The notes beneath the pieces were generated by a model. That model saw only the letters and a program-made list of their open reading frames with translations, ran no database searches and was not told where the DNA came from. Shown here one piece after another: positions 32,540 to 44,553 of a stretch of 64,000 nt of DNA. The stretch is from Prolixibacteraceae bacterium. Lineage in GTDB: Bacteria > Bacteroidota > Bacteroidia > Bacteroidales > Prolixibacteraceae. Location: positions 50,356 through 114,355 of the forward strand of contig JAIBEY010000087.1 in NCBI GenBank assembly GCA_019459525.1, read 5' to 3'. Numbering within the stretch: the stretch's first letter is position 1; each line of letters begins with the position of its first letter. A program made the translations under genes and the position numbers.

Positions 32540-33430
32540 TCAGGATTGTGCATATACAGCCGCAAAGACAGGAGCAAAAGCTTCAAACTTCGTTTTTCCC
32601 AATGTGGTTGGTCCATTCTTCAGGTAATCTGAGTCCATTTCGCCACTACGCATGGCCGCACCCATTTCGGTGTAGTTTTTTGCAATTTCGTCTGGAACTC
32701 CGGCCTGTAACAAACCGGCCAACGTATCCTCATCAGTAAAATTTACCCACTGAAGTTCTGGTTTTCCAACGGCTTTCCCCAGAATCGCAGCCACTTCACC
32801 GGTAGTTATCTCGTCGCTGGCAATGTACCTGATACGCTTTCCCCTGAAGTGCAATTCTTGAATTTCTTCAGCAGCAACGTCAGCGATATCGGTCGGATGC
32901 ACCAAAACCAATTTGACATTTTCACCATAGTTTCCACCAATAATGCCCATGTGTTTGACCATTCCGGCGTTGGCCAAAAAGTTAGTATAGAAAAATCCTG
33001 GACGTAGGTGTTTTACATTCACACCTTCCAGTGCGTTCAGCGCTTTTTCAACAAAGAACAACCCGCTTACCGGCCCGCAGCCTTCGGGCATGTGAGCGCC
33101 CATACTACTCAGGTTAACTACATTTTTTACGCCTGAGGCATGAATGGCTTCAGCATAATTTTCGCCGATTCCGGCAATGTATTTTTTCCAGTTACTGGCT
33201 CCAAAATTTGGTGGAACCATGGTGTAAACGGCATCAGCTCCGGCAAAAGTCTTCGTCAGAAAATCAACATCTTCAACCGAACCGATAGCTGCTTTGGCTC
33301 CTATGGCTTCGATTTGTGCAGTTTTATCAGCTTTGCTGCTTACTACAGTCACGCTGTGTCCGGCAGCAACCAATTTTTCAGCAAGTGGTTTGCTGATGTT
33401 TCCCAATGAACCTGTTACAACGAATTTCAT
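32540..33430 (-). CDS. NmrA-like NAD(P)-binding protein
   Basis: A 296-residue member of the atypical short-chain dehydrogenase group (NmrA/QOR2-like). The Rossmann start is MKFVVTGSLGNISKPLAEKL, with the Gly residues of the dinucleotide site spaced as in NmrA relatives. Later segments such as VNLSSMGAHM and LRPGFFYTNFLA match the family. Members are quinone oxidoreductases or redox-sensing regulators; the substrate is unknown. It is transcribed away from leuS. Confidence 0.85.
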   Translation of the reverse strand: MKFVVTGSLGNISKPLAEKLVAAGHSVTVVSSKADKTAQIEAIGAKAAIGSVEDVDFLTKTFAGADAVYTMVPPNFGASNWKKYIAGIGENYAEAIHASGVKNVVNLSSMGAHMPEGCGPVSGLFFVEKALNALEGVNVKHLRPGFFYTNFLANAGMVKHMGIIGGNYGENVKLVLVHPTDIADVAAEEIQELHFRGKRIRYIASDEITTGEVAAILGKAVGKPELQWVNFTDEDTLAGLLQAGVPDEIAKNYTEMGAAMRSGEMDSDYLKNGPTTLGKTKFEAFAPVFAAVYAQS

Positions 33431-33521
33431 TACTTCTGTTTTTAATTGTTTCGATGTTTGAACGTTGAATAGGAGCTAAAAGTTCATTTTACCAAAGGTC
33501 TGAAAAACCGACTTGTGCCAG

Positions 33522-33550
33522 CACAGGGTAGAGTGGAGCGAAACCCTGTG
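33522..33550. repeat. Intergenic inverted repeat CACAGGGT...ACCCTGTG
   Basis: Two 8-nt arms, CACAGGGT and ACCCTGTG, flank GTAGAGTGGAGCGAA-like sequence between NmrA and leuS. Similar GGGTAGAGTGGAGCGAAACCC segments are a recurring intergenic element in Bacteroidota (general knowledge, not verified here). It could be a dispersed repeat or part of a divergent control region. Confidence 0.5.
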
Positions 33551-33604
33551 ATTAATCGATCCATATTTCCACAATTCCCACCTTTTAACTTGCAACTTTC
33601 TTTC

Positions 33605-33612
33605 TATCTTTG
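33605..33612 (+). promoter_or_regulatory. Bacteroidota -7 box of leuS
   Basis: TATCTTTG matches TAnnTTTG exactly, 37 nt upstream of the leuS ATG at 33649. This supports that start over a TTG 39 nt upstream that overlaps the box. Confidence 0.65.
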
Positions 33613-33648
33613 CGGCTCATTATCAAGAACCTTAATCACTCATATAAA

Positions 33649-36300
33649 ATGGAATATAAATTCTGGGAAATTGAGCCGAAATGGCAGCAATACTGGGAAG
33701 AAAACCAGACGTTCAAAACCGAAAACGACTTCTCGAAACCAAAATATTACGTGCTCGACATGTTTCCGTATCCTTCAGGAGCGGGATTGCATGTAGGACA
33801 TCCGGAAGGTTACACTGCAACCGACATCATGTGCCGCTACAAGCGCATGAAAGGCTTTAATGTGTTGCACCCGATGGGTTGGGACGCTTTTGGCTTACCA
33901 GCCGAGCAATATGCCATTCAAACCGGAACGCATCCTGCTGTCACCACCAACAAAAATTGCGACAATTTCCGCCGACAGATCAAATCGCTGGGTTTGAGCT
34001 ACGACTGGGACCGCGAAATAAATACTACCGACCCCAAATATTTCCGCTGGACACAGTGGATTTTTACCAAATTGTACAACACCTGGTTCGATCCTGAAGC
34101 TGGGAAAGGACGCCCAATCAGCGAACTGCCAATTCCCGCAGATATTCAGGCACAAGGGCAGGCTGCCATCAATAAATACATTGGCGAAAAACGCCTGGCG
34201 TATTACGACAATGCCCAGGTGTGGTGGTGCCAGTCGTGTAAAACCGTTTGTGCCAATGAAGAAGTGCTGACCGATGGTTCGCACGAAAAATGTGGACATC
34301 AGGTAACCCGCAAAAACCTGAAGCAATGGTTGCTCCGGATTCCGCATTATGCCGAATGTTTGTTACAGGGTTTGGACGATCTGGATTGGCCGGAAGGCGT
34401 AAAAGACATGCAGAAAAACTGGATCGGCAAATCGACCGGTGCCGAAGTTGATTTTGCGATTGAAGGCTCAACTGAAAAACTACGTGTGTACACCACACGT
34501 CCTGACACGTTGTTCGGCGCAACTTATATGGTTGTATCTCCTGAACATCCGATGTTGGAAAGTCTGGTTACTCCTGAAAATGCCGATCAGGTAAATAAAT
34601 ACATACAGGCTGCTTCGCTGAAATCGGATTTGGACCGCACTGAACTGGCTAAAGATAAAACCGGAGTTTTCACTGGACGCAATGCAATTAACCCGATTAC
34701 TGGTTTGCCAATCCCGATTTGGGTGGCCGACTATGTACTGATGGGCTACGGAACCGGTGCCATCATGGCTGTTCCGGCACACGACACCCGCGACTTTGAG
34801 TTCGCACAGAAATTCAATATTCCGGTGGTCTGCATTCTCGATCCGAAGAGTGCCGACGACGAAACACGTGCCAAAGTTCTGGCTGGCGGAGCTTGCTGGA
34901 CTGAAGACGGAGCATACATCAATTCTGCCAATCCCGCAATCGGTCTCGATCTGAATGGTCTGAACAAAAAACAGGGCATTGCTAAAGTGGTTGAATGGCT
35001 GGGCGAAAAGGGCATTGGCGAAGCCACTACCAATTTTAAACTGCGCGACTGGTTATTCAGCCGTCAGCGCTATTGGGGAGAGCCTTTCCCGGTTATTCAC
35101 TGGGAAGATGGCGAAGTAACTTTGGTTGAAGATAACCTTCCGGTTGAACTTCCGGAGATGGAAAAATACGAACCGGGCGAAGGTGGAGAATCTCCGCTGG
35201 CCAACGCAACCGACTGGTTGTATGTGACCGATGCGAATGGTCGCAAAGGGCGTCGCGAAACCAACACTATGCCTCAATGGGCTGGCTCGTGCTGGTACTA
35301 TTTGCGCTATATTGATCCTAAAAATGACGAATCAATCTTCGACAAAAAACTCGAAAACTACTGGATGCCGGTTGACCTTTATGTGGGTGGAGCCGAACAT
35401 GCGGTTTTACACTTGTTGTATTCGCGGTTCTGGCACAAAGTGCTGTTCGATTTGGGCATTGTATCAACTCCCGAACCTTTCCAAAAACTGTTCAATCAGG
35501 GAATGATTCTGGCTTTTGCCTACCAAACCGCTACAGGAGCGAAAGTGGCCAGCGATTTGGTGGAAGAAAAAGAAGGCAAATATTTCCATACCGAAACTGG
35601 CGAAGAGCTTACCCAGATTGTGGCTAAAATGTCGAAATCGCTGAAAAACGTGGTGAACCCCGATGATGTGGTAGCCAAGTTCGGTGCCGACTCGCTTCGT
35701 TTGTACGAAATGTTCATGGGACCGCTTGACGATACCAAACCCTGGGCCGAAAACGGGGTGAAGGGTGTTTTCGGATTCCTGAATCGTGCCGCCCGTTTCT
35801 TCGGAACTCCGGAGAATATTGTTGATGAAGCTGACGACAAAGAAACACTGAAGCTGTTGCACCAGACCATCAGCAAAGTGGCATTCGACATCGAAAACAT
35901 GAAATTCAACACCGGCATTTCGGCATTGATGATTTTCAACAATCTGGCGATGAAAAAAGGAAAAGTAAGCAAACAAACTGCTGAAATTTTTGCAAAAATA
36001 CTTTCACCATACGCACCTCACCTTGCTGAAGAGTTGTGGCAGATGTATGGAAATACCGAAACGCTGGCTTATGCGCCCTGGCCCGAAGTTGACCCTGCTA
36101 TGCTAACCGAAGATGTGTTTGAATACCCGGTTTCGTTTAACGGAAAAGTACGCTTTAAATTGGAATTTGCGGTTGGAACTCCCAATGCAGAAATTGAAGC
36201 GGCTGTTTTGGCTCACGAAACTTCCATCAAATGGCTTGAAGGCAAAGCGCCAAAGAAAGTAATCGTGGTTCCGAATAAAATCGTGAATGTGGTGATATAG
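33649..36300 (+). CDS. leuS: Leucine-tRNA ligase
   Basis: An 883-residue class I aminoacyl-tRNA synthetase that charges tRNA-Leu in the cytoplasm. The HVGH signature lies at residues 48-51 (after PYPSGAGL), and KMSKS is at 660-664, both intact. The editing CP1 domain is present in the middle ([13 protein letters not shown], then [11 protein letters not shown]). Length and order are normal for the bacterial type. It begins with [18 protein letters not shown]. It has its own promoter and a terminator hairpin and is transcribed divergently from the NmrA-like gene. Confidence 0.97.
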   Translation: MEYKFWEIEPKWQQYWEENQTFKTENDFSKPKYYVLDMFPYPSGAGLHVGHPEGYTATDIMCRYKRMKGFNVLHPMGWDAFGLPAEQYAIQTGTHPAVTTNKNCDNFRRQIKSLGLSYDWDREINTTDPKYFRWTQWIFTKLYNTWFDPEAGKGRPISELPIPADIQAQGQAAINKYIGEKRLAYYDNAQVWWCQSCKTVCANEEVLTDGSHEKCGHQVTRKNLKQWLLRIPHYAECLLQGLDDLDWPEGVKDMQKNWIGKSTGAEVDFAIEGSTEKLRVYTTRPDTLFGATYMVVSPEHPMLESLVTPENADQVNKYIQAASLKSDLDRTELAKDKTGVFTGRNAINPITGLPIPIWVADYVLMGYGTGAIMAVPAHDTRDFEFAQKFNIPVVCILDPKSADDETRAKVLAGGACWTEDGAYINSANPAIGLDLNGLNKKQGIAKVVEWLGEKGIGEATTNFKLRDWLFSRQRYWGEPFPVIHWEDGEVTLVEDNLPVELPEMEKYEPGEGGESPLANATDWLYVTDANGRKGRRETNTMPQWAGSCWYYLRYIDPKNDESIFDKKLENYWMPVDLYVGGAEHAVLHLLYSRFWHKVLFDLGIVSTPEPFQKLFNQGMILAFAYQTATGAKVASDLVEEKEGKYFHTETGEELTQIVAKMSKSLKNVVNPDDVVAKFGADSLRLYEMFMGPLDDTKPWAENGVKGVFGFLNRAARFFGTPENIVDEADDKETLKLLHQTISKVAFDIENMKFNTGISALMIFNNLAMKKGKVSKQTAEIFAKILSPYAPHLAEELWQMYGNTETLAYAPWPEVDPAMLTEDVFEYPVSFNGKVRFKLEFAVGTPNAEIEAAVLAHETSIKWLEGKAPKKVIVVPNKIVNVVI

Positions 36301-36322
36301 AAATCAAGAAATAAGAAAAAAG

Positions 36323-36354
36323 GAAAAGCGCAGGATGAAAGTTCTGCGCTTTTC
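36323..36354 (+). terminator. Terminator hairpin after leuS
   Basis: GAAAAGCGCAG pairs with CTGCGCTTTTC around a 10-nt loop, 22 nt after leuS. The T-run after it is TTTTCTAGTTTT. A closely similar hairpin lies after the toxin gene at 36954-36983. Confidence 0.8.
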
Positions 36355-36382
36355 TAGTTTTAAGAATTGCTGGTTTTTTCTT

Positions 36383-36390
36383 TATATTTG
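36383..36390 (+). promoter_or_regulatory. Bacteroidota -7 box of the toxin-antitoxin operon
   Basis: TATATTTG matches TAnnTTTG and lies 15 nt upstream of the antitoxin ATG at 36405, implying a very short leader. Confidence 0.6.
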
Positions 36391-36404
36391 TCAAAAGCAA
36401 AGCT

Positions 36405-36647
36405 ATGAATGCATTAGAAATTAAAACTAATTTTCATCATCTGATCGATCAGATCAATAACGAGCATTTATTGATCAAACTCTATCGTATCATGGAACAG
36501 GCAAGTTCTACACCCGAAGGCCAATTGTGGAGTAGGTTGACTGAAGCAGAAAAAATCGAATTACTGAAAATCGAACAGGAAGTTCTGTCTGACAGCAATC
36601 TGATTTCAAACGAGCAAATGCAAACCAAGCATCAGAAATGGCTTTAA
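36405..36647 (+). CDS. Antitoxin of a ParE/RelE-type pair
   Basis: An 80-residue small acidic and hydrophilic protein (MNALEIKTNFHHLIDQI...) of the type that partners ParE/RelE toxins in Bacteroidota. A short helical N-terminus is followed by a Glu-rich segment (TEAEKIELLKIEQEVL). It overlaps the toxin gene by 10 nt, so translation is coupled. Antitoxin is assigned by order, size and overlap, since no DNA-binding fold can be identified with certainty. Confidence 0.75.
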   Translation: MNALEIKTNFHHLIDQINNEHLLIKLYRIMEQASSTPEGQLWSRLTEAEKIELLKIEQEVLSDSNLISNEQMQTKHQKWL

Positions 36648-36934
36648 AGGTCAAATGGTCAAAATACGCTGATCATAGTTTTGACCGAATCCTGAATTAT
36701 CTGGAAGCAGAGTGGGGTGAGAATATAACCCGTGCATTTGTTCGCCGGACTTATGAATTTCTGGATTTATTAGCTGAATTTCCAGAAATTGGATCAATAG
36801 AAAATCCGGAAAAGCAAATTCGGGGTTTTGTATTAATCAAACAGGTAACCGTCTTTTACATCCGAAAAAACGATTCAATTATTCTGCTTAATTTTTACGA
36901 TAACCGGCAAAAACCAACAATTAAAACGAAATAA
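36638..36934 (+). CDS. ParE/RelE-type toxin
   Basis: A 98-residue basic protein of the RelE/ParE superfamily, with VKWSKYADHSFDRILNYLEAE at the start, a central helical AFVRRTYEFLDLLAEFPEIG and the closing strand HVFYIRKNDSIILLNFYDNRQKP-like TVFYIRKN...NFYDNRQKP. The pattern (charged start, then strand and terminal basic residues) suits ParE toxins that inhibit gyrase or RelE toxins that cut mRNA; which one is not decidable. It overlaps its antitoxin and is followed by an intrinsic terminator. Confidence 0.85.
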   Translation: MALKVKWSKYADHSFDRILNYLEAEWGENITRAFVRRTYEFLDLLAEFPEIGSIENPEKQIRGFVLIKQVTVFYIRKNDSIILLNFYDNRQKPTIKTK

Positions 36935-36953
36935 TTTTTATCGAACATATACG

Positions 36954-36983
36954 AAGCGCAGGATAAGAGTCCTGCGCTTTTTT
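36954..36983 (+). terminator. Intrinsic terminator of the toxin-antitoxin operon
   Basis: AAGCGCAGG pairs with CCTGCGCTT, followed by TTTTT. Its stem and loop (AGGAT) are nearly the same as the leuS hairpin 600 bp upstream, so the pair brackets the toxin-antitoxin genes. Confidence 0.88.
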
Positions 36984-37107
36984 GTATGGGCCAACTTCGA
37001 AAGCCAATCGTTGCAGGTTTTAAAATCAGCTTGAAAATAAGAAATCAGTATTTCCGTTAAATGGAATTAAAAGCTACCTTTAAAAGCAATAATTTAGACC
37101 CAAAACA

Positions 37108-37338
37108 ATGAAAACAAGAAAATCTTTTCTGATCCTTTTTCTCTTTGCAGCATTTTTAATCTTCGGAACTGGATGTACAATAATCCGTCCGGGATATCAT
37201 CATCCGTCAAGAACCGTGATTATTAAAACGAATCCCAATGGCAAAATTCCACCCGGGAAGATGAAAAAGGCAACCGGTGCCAAAAGCGCTAAACATTATG
37301 CACCGGGACAAAACAAAAAACATAAAAAGAACAAGTAG
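37108..37338 (+). CDS. Small basic lipoprotein, function unknown
   Basis: A 76-residue protein with a lipoprotein signal ending IFGTGC (Cys23). The mature part is short, with His-rich and Lys-rich stretches (GYHHPSRTVIIKTNPNGKIPPGK, then a tail ending KHKKNK). Similar small proteins are common in Bacteroidota and are sometimes mislabelled as a quinol oxidase subunit; there is no sequence basis for that here. It may be a cell-envelope or stress protein. It is followed by an intrinsic terminator. Confidence 0.7.
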   Translation: MKTRKSFLILFLFAAFLIFGTGCTIIRPGYHHPSRTVIIKTNPNGKIPPGKMKKATGAKSAKHYAPGQNKKHKKNK

Positions 37339-37341
37339 CCA

Positions 37342-37388
37342 AAAAGAACAAGTCCGGAGAAATCAAGTCCGGACTTGTTCTTTTTTTA
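37342..37388 (+). terminator. Intrinsic terminator of the small lipoprotein gene
   Basis: AAAGAACAAGTCCGG pairs with CCGGACTTGTTCTTT around a loop that repeats AAGTCC, followed by a run of seven T. A very stable hairpin right after the stop codon. Confidence 0.92.
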
Positions 37389-37413
37389 CTAGGAAGGAGT
37401 TTACTATTATTGA

Positions 37414-37471
37414 CCTCCAGCATCGCTGGGGGACAAAGGTAATACGCAGGGAAGCAACCCGGAACGGGTTG
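37414..37471. repeat. Two short inverted repeats between the lipoprotein and HEPN genes
   Basis: CCAGC-ATC-GCTGG (37417-37429) is followed by CAACCC-GGAAC-GGGTTG (37455-37471). Both look like dispersed Bacteroidota intergenic elements (the second is of the CCCGgaACGGG kind). Neither has a T-run. They lie downstream of a minus-strand gene. Confidence 0.5.
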
Positions 37472-37480
37472 AATATGGTA

Positions 37481-38884
37481 TTAAATCTTATAAGTTAAAG
37501 CTTGCTTTAGTCTTATTTTTTCAGTTGCGTTATCCTTTCTAAGGGCATGATATTCCATTATCGCTGATTTATTTTGTACATACCCAGAATAATTACAGAA
37601 TTTCAAAACTAAAATACATGTGAGAAACTGTATCTCATAAGCTCGAATTAAATTAGCTACTTTAAATCCAAATTGTTCTCCTTTAGGAATAGAACCATGG
37701 AAATACTCGTTTCTATATGCTAGAACATTTAAAAGTGAATCCGGTAGTTGCTCATTGAAGTATTTGAAAGCTTCAAGTGCTTTGTCCCTATTCGTTGGAG
37801 AATTCAGATATTTAATCTTTTTGTCGATCAGAAATGACTTTTCATTATAATTCAAATATTCATCTTTGCTTAATAGATCCTCAATTTTTTCGATCAATTT
37901 ACTTTTTTTTAATCTATCTTCATCAACTGGTTTTGGTTTTTTATTGTTTTTATTGATTAGGCTGGATATTGTTTCTAATGCAGCAGAAAATAAAACACAT
38001 TTGGTTAAAGGTAGGGCCGACTGTAACGCTTCATTAATAATTTCCAATGTTCGTGCAAAACTTTTTGTAGTCAAATAGCTATTGCAAATCGTTTCAAAAA
38101 CAGATTTCGGAAAGTAACTTAATCCATCCTGTAACGGCATTTTTCTATCAAAAATAGGATAGCTATTGCCAATGTATGAATCAGGTTTTGTATTGAAAAT
38201 GATTTGACTAATTTTTTCAAAAACGTGGTCGTCAGTTGATATTAAGTATGATTCTTCTCCTACAATATCTTCAAATACAAAAGCATATGCAGCAAAAAAG
38301 GAATCTGTTATATTCTTAAATTTTTCATAATCAACTTTAGAACGGGAATCAATTAGTATAAATTTCTGTTTTTCAATATCTACTGTGAAAACATCAAGCT
38401 CAAAACATTCGATTGTAAACTGATTAAGACCGAAGTATCTTTGATTACTGTGTTCTGGTGCTAGAATAACAGCACCTTCAATGTATGCTATTTTGGAATT
38501 TCCTTTAATCGGTTGAACAAGTCGCATGTATGAAGATTCAGATTTTTTTGGAATAGATTCAATTATTGATGTTAGTCTACCCGTAGTGAGTTGCCTTTTA
38601 AAATCTACTACGCAGGAATTCATAGATCCCTTAAAAAAATGGTACTCTTTAGTATTGCTGATCAAACTAGATATGTCAAAGATCGTTGAATAACCTGCAT
38701 CAATTTCTGGTAGTATTATATTGGTTGAAAATTCGAAATAATTACCAGATCTCCAGACTTCTATCGGTTTTCCATTCATTGGTGAGTTTGGAAATTCTAT
38801 TTTAAGTTTCTTTTTTTTATTTAGTTCATTAATCCTTCTGAATGTTTCTAATACTTTTTTTTGTGTAGCTGGTTGATTAAACAT
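37481..38884 (-). CDS. Hypothetical protein with candidate C-terminal HEPN domain
   Basis: A 467-residue protein I do not place in a named family. The N-terminal half is a mixed alpha-beta region (from MFNQPATQKKVLETF to about residue 250). The C-terminal half is helical and contains ALETISSLI and then LLNVLAYRNEYFHGSIPKG, where Arg and His in RNEYFH form an Rx4H pair as in HEPN ribonuclease domains. The ApeA family of anti-phage proteins has this layout. Codons are AT-rich compared with leuS and gcvP on each side, hinting at recent transfer. It stands alone between the toxin-antitoxin/lipoprotein patch and gcvP. The defence role is inference. Confidence 0.6.
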   Translation of the reverse strand: MFNQPATQKKVLETFRRINELNKKKKLKIEFPNSPMNGKPIEVWRSGNYFEFSTNIILPEIDAGYSTIFDISSLISNTKEYHFFKGSMNSCVVDFKRQLTTGRLTSIIESIPKKSESSYMRLVQPIKGNSKIAYIEGAVILAPEHSNQRYFGLNQFTIECFELDVFTVDIEKQKFILIDSRSKVDYEKFKNITDSFFAAYAFVFEDIVGEESYLISTDDHVFEKISQIIFNTKPDSYIGNSYPIFDRKMPLQDGLSYFPKSVFETICNSYLTTKSFARTLEIINEALQSALPLTKCVLFSAALETISSLINKNNKKPKPVDEDRLKKSKLIEKIEDLLSKDEYLNYNEKSFLIDKKIKYLNSPTNRDKALEAFKYFNEQLPDSLLNVLAYRNEYFHGSIPKGEQFGFKVANLIRAYEIQFLTCILVLKFCNYSGYVQNKSAIMEYHALRKDNATEKIRLKQALTYKI

Positions 38885-38972
38885 GGGCGAATAGAGTTTA
38901 TATGTAAAGGACTAAAATGAAAAACTTACCATGTTAAATATACTCTTTAGATTTCACTTTATTTAAACGAAA

Positions 38973-39005
38973 ACCCCTGTTAGGATTCTAAATCCTGACA
39001 GGGGT
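38973..39005 (-). terminator. Hairpin after gcvP, CCTGACAGG family
   Basis: ACCCCTGTTAGGATT and AATCCTGACAGGGGT pair over 15 positions with one T-G wobble (loop CTA). On the minus strand it continues TTTTCG, a weak T-run. It lies 27 nt after the gcvP stop and shares CCTGACAGG with the palindrome at 1448-1491. Confidence 0.75.
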
Positions 39006-39032
39006 ACCTATTTTAAAAGCAAGCTTTTCTTC

Positions 39033-41897
<2,865 letters not shown>

Positions 41898-42070
41898 ATG
41901 AGTTTAAAATTTTGTTTCTGTTTTGAGGGTGCAAGTTTACGGGTTTTGCAAATAAAATAAGATGATTTTTGCTGTTTTTAAATAGTGAAGGACTGAAGGG
42001 TTGAATTACTGAAAAACTGTTGTGATCACTTTCCCTAAAACCTGAACACTGCGACTGAACACTTTTTATT

Positions 42071-42709
42071 CTACGTCAAAAAAGGATTGTTTTTCTTTTC
42101 AAAACCAATGGTCGTTTCGGGGCCGTGGCCGCAATAAACAACCGTTTCTTCGGGCAAAGTGAGTAGTTTGGTCTTGATGTTGCCAACAAGTTTCACGAAG
42201 CTGCCTCCCGGAAGATCGGTCCGGCCAATGCTTCCGTAGAATAAAACATCACCGGCAATCAGTATTTTTTGTTCCGGATTATAAAATGCCACTCCGCCTG
42301 GCGAATGGCCGGGAGCGCCAATGACCTGCAAATACGAGTTTCCGAAAGTTAGCCGGTCACCTTCCTGGAAGAAGGAATCTGCCGGATCGACTGGTTCAAC
42401 CGGAATACCAAACAGGTCGCCATGTTCGGCCACTTGCTCAACTAAAGGTGTTTCAGCGGGGTGAATTTCGAAGGGAAGGTGGTATTTGGTACGGCAATGG
42501 GTGATACCCATAATGTGATCGAAATGGCAATGGGTATTGATCAGTTTTACCGGTTTCAGTTGGTTTGCGGCGATGAAATCGTCGAGTTCCCTGCGTTCGT
42601 TTTCGAAAAAACAACCAGCGTCGATAATGGCGCATTCGCCGGTTTCATCGTAAACAACAAAAGTATTTTCCTGAACCGGATTGAAGGTGAATTTTTTTAT
42701 CTGTATCAT
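42071..42709 (-). CDS. Metallo-beta-lactamase fold hydrolase (glyoxalase II-like)
   Basis: A 212-residue MBL-fold protein with the metal-binding motif THCHFDH (His60, His62, Asp64, His65), GHSPGGVAF, and the late AGDVLF and CGHGPETT histidine motifs, all needed for a two-metal site. Related proteins hydrolyse thioesters such as S-D-lactoylglutathione or act on RNA or persulfides; the substrate is unclear. ATG at 42709 (MIQIKKFTFNP) was preferred over 42784 because the extension reads through a dispersed repeat. Confidence 0.88.
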   Translation of the reverse strand: MIQIKKFTFNPVQENTFVVYDETGECAIIDAGCFFENERRELDDFIAANQLKPVKLINTHCHFDHIMGITHCRTKYHLPFEIHPAETPLVEQVAEHGDLFGIPVEPVDPADSFFQEGDRLTFGNSYLQVIGAPGHSPGGVAFYNPEQKILIAGDVLFYGSIGRTDLPGGSFVKLVGNIKTKLLTLPEETVVYCGHGPETTIGFEKKNNPFLT

Positions 42710-42751
42710 GTTTTTACCTAATGTGTATAGAGTTTTTAGAATGAATTGAAA

Positions 42752-42890
42752 CGTCATTGCGAGCGACCGAAGGAAGCGTGGCAATCTTTATGAATCCGAA
42801 CCACCTTATTGCCAAAAGTCGCAGTGAAAAGTAAATTATAATGCAAACTCTTGTTGAATGTCAGATTGCTACACTTCGTTCGCAATGACG
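42752..42890. repeat. Inverted repeat GTCATTGCGAGCG...CGCAATGAC
   Basis: The left arm (42752-42787) carries GTCATTGCGAGCG and GGCAATCT; the right arm (42863-42890) is its imperfect reverse complement, AGATTGCTAC...CGTTCGCAATGAC. The arms are separated by about 75 nt. This resembles a dispersed repeat found between genes in Bacteroidota. It occupies the gap between pcm and the MBL gene. Confidence 0.75.
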
Positions 42891-42912
42891 GTCTTTAGAA
42901 TGGCGCTCTGTA

Positions 42913-43563
42913 CTATTTATCTACGCCTTTTAACATCGGGACAAATACAAATGTTCCGTGCGATTCTTTATAGTATTCGGTTTCACTGCTTTTCACGACT
43001 ACGTACATGGTTTGTTTTTCGCGTGGTCCCATAGGAACGACCATACGCCCGCCAACTTTAAGCTGGGTTAACAAATCTTCAGGAATTGAGGGGGCTCCGG
43101 CGGTGATAATGATTTTATCAAACGGGCCATAGGTTGGAAGTCCTTTATAACCATCTCCGTAGAAAAACTTAGGATTGTAGCCAATTTGAGGCAAAATAGC
43201 CTGAGTTTTCAGGTACAGCTCGCGCTGGCGTTCGATGGTATAAACCGTGGCGCCCATTTCGAGCAAAACGGCTGCCTGATAGCCTGAACCAGTTCCTACT
43301 TCCAGAATTTTGTCGAACCGTTCGATCTGCAAAAGCTGTGTTTGCATGGCTACCGTATAAGGCTGGCTTATGGTTTGCCCGGCGCCAATCGGGAATGCCT
43401 GATCTTTGTAAGCAAACTGGGTAAAACTACTGTCCATAAACAAGTGACGGGGTACTTTCCCGATTGCAGCCAGTACTTTTTCGTCTTTAATCCCTTTGAT
43501 ACGAATACCTTCCACCAATAATTTCCGTAAACCCTGATGTCGTAGTGTATCCTGAAAATCCAT
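42913..43563 (-). CDS. pcm: Protein-L-isoaspartate O-methyltransferase
   Basis: A 216-residue methyltransferase that repairs isoaspartyl residues in damaged proteins using S-adenosylmethionine. The SAM-binding motif VGTGSGYQAAVL is clear, together with QTISQPYTVAMQTQLL (substrate-binding loop) and FDKIIITAGAPSIPEDLL. Normal length. It reads away from the 43700 gene. Confidence 0.94.
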   Translation of the reverse strand: MDFQDTLRHQGLRKLLVEGIRIKGIKDEKVLAAIGKVPRHLFMDSSFTQFAYKDQAFPIGAGQTISQPYTVAMQTQLLQIERFDKILEVGTGSGYQAAVLLEMGATVYTIERQRELYLKTQAILPQIGYNPKFFYGDGYKGLPTYGPFDKIIITAGAPSIPEDLLTQLKVGGRMVVPMGPREKQTMYVVVKSSETEYYKESHGTFVFVPMLKGVDK

Positions 43564-43699
43564 AGAAAATCCTTTTTTTCAAAATTAGCCAAATAACGAT
43601 TCTAATTGATGCCCGAATCTAAACAATATTAACAATCGACGTTGAAAAGTATTTTGATGAGCAATATTACAACTTTTAATTTATTCCTATTTTGCAAGT

Positions 43700-44542
43700 A
43701 TGATTAAACTCGGAATTTTTGGAGATCAGACTACCAATCCGGAGTTTCTGGAACAGTTGAAAACAATGCCCGGAGCGGAAATTGCCGGTGTGTATTTCTC
43801 CGGAAATGCAGCTGTCCCTGAAGGCTTTGTTGAAATGCTAAGCCCGGTTGCCCTGATGGATTTATCTGATGCCATCCTGATTCTGAGTGATAAAAGTATC
43901 AGTAGTGAACTGATCAGGCTTATTTTACGAAAGAGTAAGCACATGTACCTGAAAACTGTTCCGAATCTGAACATCAGGGAAATCAAAGAATTAATTGATT
44001 TGGGGAAAGAAGCCGGAATCGTTAATTTTATTTATAACCCCTTCAGCTATATTCCTCATTTTGATCCTTTTGTCAATAAGTTTGAAAAGCCGCTCCTGAT
44101 TAATTTACGGACTTGTTTTGAAAGTTCTGCCATCAAGCCTTCGCATGAAATGCTGCTTTTAATTACAGCTTTAAATCGGGTGGTACAGAGTAATTTTAAA
44201 AATCTGCAGATATTTGGATTGAGGGAGTCGGGTTTACACCTTATTGTCAATGTCCGCATTGAATATGAGAACGGAAGTGTGATAAATCTGACCGTTTCGC
44301 AGGAAAAAACGATCGGGTACTGCGAAATATTTGAACAGACCAGAAGGACTAAATTTGAATTTCAGACTCCATTATTTATCCTATATCCTCATTTAAGCCA
44401 GGAATATACAGCTATCGGTAATTTTATCCGACTGATTCAAAATCAGGACAAAAAGGCCAATTCCTTTGATAATCTACTGAATGGTGTGCAGATTGTACAT
44501 GAAATCAGGGAGCATTTGCGTTTCAATGAAATCGATTTTTAA
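43700..44542 (+). CDS. Degenerate Gfo/Idh/MocA-like protein
   Basis: A 280-residue protein resembling an oxidoreductase of the Gfo/Idh/MocA type, with a MIKLGIFGDQTTNPEFLEQL start, YLKTVPNLNIREIKELIDL and a C-terminal alpha-beta region. The usual GxGxxG dinucleotide signature is replaced by GIFGDQT, so NAD binding is doubtful. It precedes the sugar transferase by 84 nt on the same strand. A role in polysaccharide metabolism is suggested by context only. Confidence 0.6.
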   Translation: MIKLGIFGDQTTNPEFLEQLKTMPGAEIAGVYFSGNAAVPEGFVEMLSPVALMDLSDAILILSDKSISSELIRLILRKSKHMYLKTVPNLNIREIKELIDLGKEAGIVNFIYNPFSYIPHFDPFVNKFEKPLLINLRTCFESSAIKPSHEMLLLITALNRVVQSNFKNLQIFGLRESGLHLIVNVRIEYENGSVINLTVSQEKTIGYCEIFEQTRRTKFEFQTPLFILYPHLSQEYTAIGNFIRLIQNQDKKANSFDNLLNGVQIVHEIREHLRFNEIDF

Positions 44543-44553
44543 TAATTAAAATC

